From Beroe forskalii (taxonomy: Eukaryota > Ctenophora > Nuda > Beroida > Beroidae), in NCBI GenBank assembly GCA_011033025.1, contig WFMF01000019.1:310001-374000 (forward strand): DNA of 64,000 nt, in the 5' to 3' direction. The notes under the pieces are model-generated. The model had not been told where the DNA came from. It saw only the letters and a list, made by a program, of their open reading frames with translations, and made no database searches. Positions within the stretch are counted from its first letter, which is position 1; the number at the start of each line of letters is the position of its first letter. Positions 55,685-64,000 of this stretch are shown here, piece after piece. The translations under genes were made by a program, and so were the position numbers.

Positions 55685-57200
55685 CCTGTGGGAGACCCAT
55701 GGTCTCCCTAGGTCCCAAATTGAAAGGCAAGTCACTTGATACCGCAAGGCCACACTCATATTAAGACTATCCTAAGTAATGGTACCTTAGCGAATGCCTG
55801 CCTATACTTGTTCTTGCAGATAAGAGAGTGTGGGAGACTCGTGGTCTCCCACAAATATCAAATCGTCTCGTCTCAAGGCTTAGGAGAGCAGGAATGTGTG
55901 CAGTTAGGGCCATGGACTATTACAGGCTACTGCAGCTGACGTCATTTTCAGGGCACAAAGTGTTAAATTGATGACATAGAATAGCGCGCAGTAATACAAC
56001 ACCATGATATGAGTGATGATCAGTGCGTTACAAAGTAACGCGCGCGTGTGTCACGTGACCTGGTTCATAACACGGCAAAATTCATAGTGTTTGGTGGTCT
56101 TGTTTTGGTTACGTTTTCTGTTGACGTGGGCGTCTCGTCTAAGGCGAAACCCACTTCATTCAGGTTGTAAGGATGTCCCGTCTCAGGTGGAATCCTTATT
56201 CGTAGCATTTCGGCCCAAGCCCATATTATTTTTTTTCTTATGATAGCTTTAGGTCTAATGGCTAAGTAGTTTTGAATCATATTTAATTAGGCCTGTTATT
56301 GTATTTGTTATTGTATTTGTAAGAAGTGACCATTATAAGGCGTAATGTAAATTATGCATATTTTATCTTTATAATTCTTGTCATTGTCACTTATTTTAAG
56401 GCGTAATGAAAAATTACGCACATTTTGTTGTCACTATATGTAAGTAGTAGTCCTAATTCCAATTGAGAAAAAAAATGACAACGGTTGTCCGTAAATAACT
56501 ATCCAAGTTCATAATTTCTAGTCGATAATTAATTCTTATTCATAATAGTATAACTATAATACCCCTTCTTAGTGAATAATCTATGTTTATTGTTTAAGTT
56601 ACGTAATTGTGCATTATTACGTGAACATAATTGTAGTTTTACGTCATTGTCAAACAGTTTTTATCCAATTGATAACGTTAAATGTACTTACAATTCTATT
56701 TTATTTGTTCTTCATTCTTTATACGGTCAAAATGAATACACCAAAAGAAAAAGACCTTTCAAAACCTTTTTCAAACCTTTCACAGTTTTTCCATATGCTT
56801 GTTTCTCTTCGTTTATTGCTTCTTAAAGTCAAAAGGAAAAGGGGTGAGGGCAATTCAGGTTATCGTATGACGGCTTTCTTCCCGTTCAAGTGTAAGTTCA
56901 CGTGGCCGAACCTTAACGCACCTTAAGATTAAGAGTCCATACTTTCTCTACCGCAAAATAATTTAGTTTAAGCTAACTGTGAACCCTTATTTAGTAATTA
57001 TTATTCAGCACCGGCAGTTTTGACACGTCTTGAACCCCTCCATGTTGAGTACATTTTGTTACGTTAGAACCCTGAGAACTTAGCGCCCAATTATAAATGT
57101 GAAGTGGTAAAAGGCCTTCCAGAAGCACGAGCATAAATAAAACCCTCATAACACCATACCTACCAAGATCACCACCCATCTTGTTTACCACATGTGAAGC
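55685..57200. other. Gene-free stretch
   Basis: Two short hairpins, GGGAGACCCATGGTCTCCC (about 55690) and GGGAGACTCGTGGTCTCCC (about 55832), each nearly a perfect palindrome around CATGG or CGTGG. Otherwise AT-rich with no supported gene; open frames up to 105 codons lack recognisable content. Confidence 0.5.
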
Positions 57201-58479
57201 CCTTGATGCCGGTTCTTTTTGCGCGGGGGAGGCAGTCGTGCGATTTCCTGTGTTGCAGAAAATCTTTCTCCCTATTTTTCTTGCAGATATTCATTCATAT
57301 TTTCATTTCCAGCGCTGCAGTCTATTAAATCTTTTTCATTTTCATAGCAATTGCTAAGTACGCAGTGCTATTAGTATTTTATTCATAATTCTAAGAAGCT
57401 ATCATAAGATTGACTAAATTGATTTCTTATTTCGTTATTCTATTCCAATATTTCTCTTTATCTTTATCTTTCTGATCTAATATTTTATTGTTATAATTAT
57501 GATTGTTTGACCGCTGTACGGTCTAAATACTCATATCAAATAGATAACCCTTCAGAAAAATAAAGGAATTGGCAGCGTTCACAACTCAGCTCTATGGTGA
57601 AGTAGAAATAAGAAATGTAAAGAGAATTAAAGAAGTAAAATAGTGAGCAGTATGATGAATATAATTATAATATAGGGTAGTAAATTTAAGATTTATAAGA
57701 GTAATTTTAGAGTAAGGAACATGTGATAAAAAGTAAGATGAGTACAATTAATAAGTTAAAGTGATATTGAGAGATTATTGCGGCTATGGGCCATTTTTGA
57801 ATTTATAGTGGGGCGGTATTGATTTTGGTTCTAATAATGTGTCCCTGATGATAAACGCATCATACACGATGATGCAGACGTCCACTGTTGTTATGATGAG
57901 AAAATTTGCCGGCGCAACAGTCGAAAATGTAGCACGATCTGCTGACATGTGTTATAAGGGTGGAAATGTTGATTTAATTCCAGGTAGAGTAAAGATTTTG
58001 AAGTATTGAGAAGAGTATTGGATGTATAGAGTTAAGTATGACGGGTTTATAGGAATAAGGAAAGTTGATTTTTGTAAGACATTTCCTTTGGCAAGCTACA
58101 AGCAACAGTATTACCTCAGTTTTGCTTGGCTGAATTAAGTAATATTGAGTTTGCCGAATCTGGTTATACCAGTTTAAGAATTGTGTTACACAAATTAATG
58201 TAGGTACCTACAAGTACAATGTACATGTACTATTTCCAAGATAAGAGAGATAAATTGGGAAGACCGCATGAAGAGTTATGAAGATTTTGATACGATTTAT
58301 AAGAGAATATTGAAAGAGTAAGAATATTATGACGATGTATGAAAATTTTGATAAGATTAGGTGTAGGAGAGTACTGAGAAGCTGAATAAGTATAAGAAAG
58401 AGTATAACAGAAAAATATATAAATCAAATCCTTGGGCGTGACTATGAAATGTCCTGATAGTTGTGAATTAGTTGTCACT

Positions 58480-59560
58480 TGTCTATCATGTTATCTTGTG
58501 TTATCTCATGTCATGTTAACGAGTGTAAAACCGTCTGTTATCTATTGTCGTATTATCTTACGTAATGTTATATCTTTTTGTAAGTACCTTATCTAATCTC
58601 TTGTTGTCTTATCTAAGGTCGTGTTATCTAATGTAATGTTATATCTTGCCATGTAATCTAATGTAATGCTATTCAATGTAATTACGTTATTTATTGTTAT
58701 CTACCCTGTTGTATTATTGTAAGTATTTATACTGTTATCTATAATATATAATCCAATCAATGTAAATTCAATCAAGTCTGCTATAGCGAATCGAGTAGGC
58801 TGAAGTGTTTTGAAGTCCAGTGAAGTGAAAGTGTAGTGTATTGAAGTGCAAGTAGTATGTAGTGCAGTGTAGTGTAGTGTAGAGTGGCAGTGTGTGGTAG
58901 TGTGCCGTAGACCGTAGTGTGCCGTAGACTGTAGTGTGCCGGAGTTTAGTGTGAAGTGAAGTGATGTGAAGTGAATTGTGAGGCGAGTTTAGTCAGTTCC
59001 GTGTGAATGCCGTGATCAGTGCAGCGGAAGACTGTGAATATATCTTGGATTTAGTCTGGATATTGGCGAATGAGACTCGGGGATTGCCACCCTGGGGATT
59101 GTTTGCTTTGGCAAAATATGTGGACTGCTTTCTTGATTTTTTCAGGATTTTGCTTTAAATTGTTCATCGGCTAAGTGAGTGTGTTATGTGGTGAGTCTAG
59201 GAAGTGTGAACATTTATATTGTCAGTATTAGTGAATCGTACGAGGAGAATATTATTATAGACTGAAACAAGAGTTAATTTGCGCGTTAATAGTTAGTCTG
59301 TGAGGTGAATAGTCTGTGAAGTGAATGGTCAGTTGAAGTAAAGAGCCATGTAAAGTGAATGGTCATGCGAAGTGGGTCGTCTGGTGCAGTGAATAGTCAT
59401 GGGAAGTGAATAGAAATGGAATGAACTGTGAGCCTGGAAGCAGAGAATGAACTGTGTTGATTTAATTGGAATCAGTAACATCACGCCGCTCAATATCTGT
59501 CAATATATCAATATATGTTATCTGTCAATATATGCTATCTGTCAATATATGTTATTTTTA
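58480..59560. repeat. Low-complexity and short-unit repeats
   Basis: In order: TTATCTAATGTAATG units (58480-58700); AGTGTAGTGTAG and GTGTGCCGTAGAC units (58800-58990); GTGAATAGTC-type units (59290-59420); TCAATATATGTTATCTG units (59500-59560). No gene. Confidence 0.75.
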
Positions 59561-59649
59561 ATAATATTTGTTGAATTTCGATGAGTTTTCTTAGATTTTC
59601 AAACCACGGAGTTCTCGCTTTTTCTATGTTTTTCCGTCCCTGTTACACA

Positions 59650-62400
59650 AACGGCCCTTCAAGTCTCCCATGACTTGCCAGTAAGTAGTATCAGTTTCGT
59701 TAAAATCCAGGGATTTAATGTTGAAATATTTACAAAGGCCAATTCTAGTCTCACGTGGTAAATGCAAAAGTTACTAGACATGCATCCTATTCTCAGTCCT
59801 TAGAACATTATTTTCTTGAATTTTAGAGGGTGCAATATTATCAAAGAAAACATGCTAGCAGAGACATGATATTCCTGCTCTATGATCACTATCAGTAATT
59901 CCAAAATACAGACTTTCAGACGAGCGAGACTCCGGTGGTATTTCTAATTCTAAACAATTCCAAATGTTAAAGTGAGATAAAGTTTCCCTAGTACCGATAA
60001 GGATTTACAAATCTACGAGGCTATCATGACACATAATTCTTTAACTTAAATAGATAAGATAGCCTCTAATTCTAATGAGTTGTCGCCCAAGGATTTGTTA
60101 TCACCACAAAAACACAGCCTTCCTGACGCAGATACTTCCAATTTCCGGACGCGGACTTGGAAGGATAATCAATAGCTAGCAGGAAATGGCAGTTATGGTG
60201 ATAGTTTTAAAATCGTTAGATGAGTTTAGAGCTGAGAGAGCAGTCTTGTAAGCTGGGAGTAATATAACAGACGAGAAGAGTTATTCACATACCAGTTATA
60301 ACAATATATACGAGACTGAAAGTGACCATTCTGAAACGTGACGCTGCCAAATTGCCATTAATAGAATATATTTTATGTGATATCAAATAAGCCTTAACAA
60401 AATAACAATATTGATACAATAATTTTAATATTAATTGTAAGACTCCACAGTAGCCAGAGAAAACACATGAGAAATTAATTGGAAGTAAATAAGCCACTGT
60501 GGTTTTATAATTTAGCTGTTGCGTAATCATTATGAAATAGTATAATTTTATTTTACTATGAAGTCAGTTATCAAATCCAATTACTAAAATGACGTTTTTG
60601 AGCTAAAGCAGATAAATAATTATGACTGAACAGATCATACAATTTTACAGGTTAGAATGACATTGATTTAAGTTTGAAATATTAGAATTACAATTACCTG
60701 ATACCACTCCAACGCTTCATTATTTTTGGAAAATGCAATAATTTCGAAAGCATAGACCTTGAAAGTACAAGCATGGAGCCATGACCCACGGACCTGAACT
60801 TCAAAGCTACCTTTTAGATTAAATTCCAAGTTATTCGCACTCCATTAACAAATTATATTGTTTCCAAGATATAGAGGCCTGTGTTTAAAATATTTATAAA
60901 ACATTGTCTATCATATAAAGGTTGAAGTTGCACATGACAGGATTACACGTCTCCAGCCAATTATTCTCTGGTAAAAGTAGTGATATATGAATATCTTTTG
61001 CTTTGCCTATTTACTATGATCTAGTGAATATTGTTCATGACAAGTGGACACGAGTTCTTAACTGTCAGGTTGAGTGCTTTCCCGAGTTAAAGCTCGTGCG
61101 CTACAGGCCTAGAACTCTAGGAAGCCATTGGATGTTGTGCACGTGCTGTCCGACCGGTTGAGTGCTGTCCCGGGACATTTCATTTGCACCTTCATTGGCT
61201 GACTTAATTCTTTAGCTTAACGTTGGGAAGAGGGATGAGCTCCTTATAATCCCAGCGTTAAACAGGAGGCAGTGGGTCCGCAAGGATCTGGGGGCACGTT
61301 AAATCAGTATATAGTGCTGGAGAGATACTGAAGGGCTCCCGTGTCGACGAATCATGAATTAACATGATACTGTGGTACCTTCTAGTCGGCCGTGTTGTCG
61401 GGCTACCTGGGTTAGATGGTCACCCCCAGGCAAGTGGCACACGGTGGTACGTGGACGACAGTCCTCACCTAAGCTGATGTAAACCCAGTCGTAAACCCCG
61501 ATGATTAGGGATGTAATGGTGGATTGGGATATTTATTCGGTTCCGGGGAAAGTTGAAAGAGATAATGAAATTATGTGAAAATTTGGGGGTTTACATCAGT
61601 GAACAGGCAAGGCAAGTGAAAACGGTCAAAGTTCATTGTTGTGAAAGCAAGTCCACTTTGGATCAGACCGTCGGTGGAGACCAGGTGTGCCAACCCCATG
61701 CACTGGTATCTCTGTCACTACAGACTGGGTTGTGTTCTACAAGGTTGCGTGTCCTGCTCAATGTACAGTCGGGCCTACATAAGCTAAAAGCGACCTGGTC
61801 AGTAGGGCCAAACAGTTAGTAAGCGAGTGTAGCTATTGTGATCGAAGGAATTGAAAATTGAACTTCGAGAACCAATAGGCAGTACTGCGTACTGTGGGAA
61901 TGGGGTCGGCTCAGATTGCAACCGCCTTAGGGATTTAGGAATTTAAATAGGAATTAAGGCAGGCGGGAGATCGAAGACCAGAAGTGGAAAATGTTGTTCT
62001 TCGAAAAAGATGGGGACGCTTGTCACAAGTTTAGAGATGAATGAAATAGTAATATAGCTCGTCTGATCGGCCGTGAAGTCGAGTCAAATATATGAAACTT
62101 CACTTCATGAGGATTTATATGACACGTCCCCAGGCCCAGTTTTAATATAATTTAATTCAGGAAATGGAAATAACATCTACATATTGACAATATTTACCGA
62201 GATAATCGATTATTATGGCTGACATTAATTCAGATGACATTGACAAAATTTATGCTTTCGTAATAGTTTCGTTATTTCAATTGGTTTAGGAAAGAGTTAA
62301 AATTGGCTGGAGACTTACAAAAGAATGTCCACTTTAAAATGTGATCATGACCAGTTTAGCGATTAGTACCAATGAATGTAATGATTTCATGGAGTCTGTG
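59650..62400. other. Gene-free stretch
   Basis: No supported gene, repeat family or RNA. The part 61040-61950 is less AT-rich and may be an unrecognised repeat, but nothing in this window pairs with it. Confidence 0.5.
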
Positions 62401-62433
62401 GTGTCTAAGTGTCCCACTCAGTTTGGATCCTAG

Positions 62434-62590
62434 ATGGCTGAGTGGAAAAGAGGGGGTGTTTCCGACTTGCACTGGTAATGATCCAGTCACCTGCTACGTC
62501 TAGTGTAGGAAGTGGGTGCCCCTCCGATGCTCACCTGACTGTGCACCGTTGGGCATGTGTCTTCTGCGGGAGACATGCACAGGTCGGGGG
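62434..62590 (+). repeat. Dispersed repeat, copy 2 (SINE-like)
   Basis: Begins GATGGCTGAGTGG, whose TGGCTGAGTGG agrees with the tRNA A-box consensus TRGCNNAGYNGG; a diverged B-box may lie near GGTAATGATCCAGTCACC. About 155 bp are shared with 43620-43800. A tRNA-derived SINE is likely but not proven; it is not a functional tRNA. Confidence 0.6.
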
Positions 62591-62594
62591 ACAT

Positions 62595-64000
62595 GAACAC
62601 TTCTTGAAATTGAATAGTTTCCGTGCATAGGTCCTGGTCATGATCTTCATTTAAACGTCGTCTTAAAAAGGGTCCGGCTCCATGTTTGCTAAAAATAATA
62701 ATAATAAGGTGAAGGGTTATCTATTTATCTTATCATAGTCCATCATATTTGTGCGAAAGTTCACAACTATTTTCCCGGCACATATATAATTCCAACTATG
62801 ACACTATTTATTTCATACGATCATCAAATACTTGTTTAACACCAGGTCAAGTATAACATGCCACAATAGTACCCTCCTTATAAATGAATAAATCATATTC
62901 TAGGTATTACTATTATAAGTTACTAATTACATTCCTCCAATATTATTGTGAACTAAGCTACTAAGTTAAGTTTTTAAGTTTTTATGCAACCAAGTTTCAA
63001 GGTCTAGTTAATTTTCACCGTGCCAACATAATAACATGTTATTCAGAACTTTAAAACGAATAGTATTTGTAGTTTTTGCTTGTATTTTCTTCCGTTAATT
63101 TGCTCCATGAATAATTGTTAATATTTTTGCTCCTATAGTTCCAATTCTTTGAGCTACTAGTGTATCTAATTGCTCCTAGCTCTCTAGCTAGTCGAGATTA
63201 AGATATATTTTTTCATCCCAAGCGCCCAGCTCCTTAGGAGCTATTTTTTCAATGTTTCACAATTCTGTTCCAACAGCTGTACAGCCAATGACAGGAATAG
63301 AAGGTTGCCAGTTATTAGTATCAGTGAGGGTTAAGGAAGAGTATAGCCATACTTTCTTCCTTCACCCCACTTGAACTAGAGACCTCCATGGTTCTAGCAT
63401 AAATAAACCTTCATATATTTAAGTCGCTATGTATAAACACTCGCCCAAAGGGATCGTGTTTATATAAACAAGATAAACCCCTCAGGCGACGCCTTCAAGG
63501 TTTATCAATATATTGGTTGACATTAAATATTTGCGGGTTTATTATATTTTTTCACCAATGTTTTCGCCAATGTTTTTCTCTGATGAATTTAACTTAAGTA
63601 TACTATGATTTTAAGCATATATAGTGTTGGAGTACAATTTATTAGTTTATATATAAGGAACTTGTCGTGGTCTATATTTAAGTGCATTCTATAGTTTTCA
63701 ATAAAGAATTATGTTCTCATGAAACTCAAATAAATCTTCATCACATATAACGAAACGACAAGAATGAGACTTCTCCAATTTACCACGCTGAAATCGTGGT
63801 AAATTTCAATTAATTAACATATTCATGAACACCAACAAGTGACTATGTTAATTAAAGAGCGAATCCCATCTTGGTGCGTGGTTATATGGTTCTATTTAAT
63901 ATCCATAGCCAGGCTAAAAAGTAGAATTGCGATATGGCCATGGGCCAACGTGTTATCTCTCAGGTCTCAAATTCCAGCATGGGATCAATATGGCCGAAAT
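62595..64000. other. Gene-free stretch to window end
   Basis: AT-rich, no supported gene. A short perfect hairpin TTACCACG...CGTGGTAA lies near 63780-63804. Confidence 0.5.

Noticed and set aside
55088..55764. Hydrophobic ORFs resembling membrane proteins
   Set aside because: Translation of the 38-bp minisatellite; the repeat unit explains the sequence.
62434..62520. tRNA gene
   Set aside because: The A-box-like start is present but no cloverleaf with anticodon and T arm could be drawn; better explained as a SINE-like repeat.

Overview
This is an AT-rich stretch of eukaryotic, almost certainly invertebrate animal, nuclear DNA made almost wholly of transposable elements and tandem repeats. 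The evidence is GT..AG introns, AATAAA signals, Penelope-like retroelements with GIY-YIG endonucleases, a BED-finger hAT transposon, TTAA-flanked elements, LTRs and several satellites. No rRNA, functional tRNA, CRISPR array, bacterial operon or clear single-copy host gene was found. The species cannot be named from the sequence.

Layout. 1-3380: GC-rich repeats, a back-to-back palindrome (978-1124) and the poly(A) end of a minus-strand non-LTR retrotransposon. 3387-5811: a terminal-inverted-repeat (TIR) DNA element whose body and right end are triplicated, with a 312-bp second element inside. 5818-6790: decayed reverse transcriptase of the non-LTR element. 6996-35900: an LTR element inserted in a 369-bp satellite. 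35904-36960: the rest of that satellite. 37074-52756: a 15.7-kb interval bounded by 1.64-kb inverted repeats, holding AT microsatellites, a TIR element with AACGTTT-like motifs, an F-box-like relic, a U1-type zinc-finger ORF, duplicated 1.2-kb repeats and a 1.9-kb foldback element. 52772-54255: a TTAA element. 54256-64000: minisatellites, low-complexity DNA and a short dispersed repeat, with no supported gene.

The LTR element is the centrepiece. Its LTRs (672 and 666 bp) differ by four substitutions and three small indels. After removing nested insertions it is about 13.8 kb, and I see no gag, protease, reverse transcriptase or integrase in it. It carries instead Pro-rich minisatellite exons, a three-exon small gene, a nucleotidyltransferase of the Trf4/TUTase type, a homeodomain protein, several unknown small ORFs, a 519-aa membrane glycoprotein and an Env/F-like fusion protein with a frameshift. 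Nearly every plus-strand ORF starts within 9 nt of a splice acceptor, which suggests a set of spliced subgenomic mRNAs from the 5' LTR promoter. A two-exon gene runs antisense; its exons join in frame into 298 codons.

The element is a trap for other transposons, and their order can be read: satellite, then LTR element, then hAT (in the nucleotidyltransferase gene, TSD TTAGGCAA), then a 242-bp tandem duplication in the hAT gene, then a TTAA element carrying a P2X7-type intracellular-domain gene, then a Penelope element with an inverted head-to-head partial copy. A second Penelope array sits in an AT microsatellite in the antisense gene's intron, and its upstream copy holds a further retroposon.
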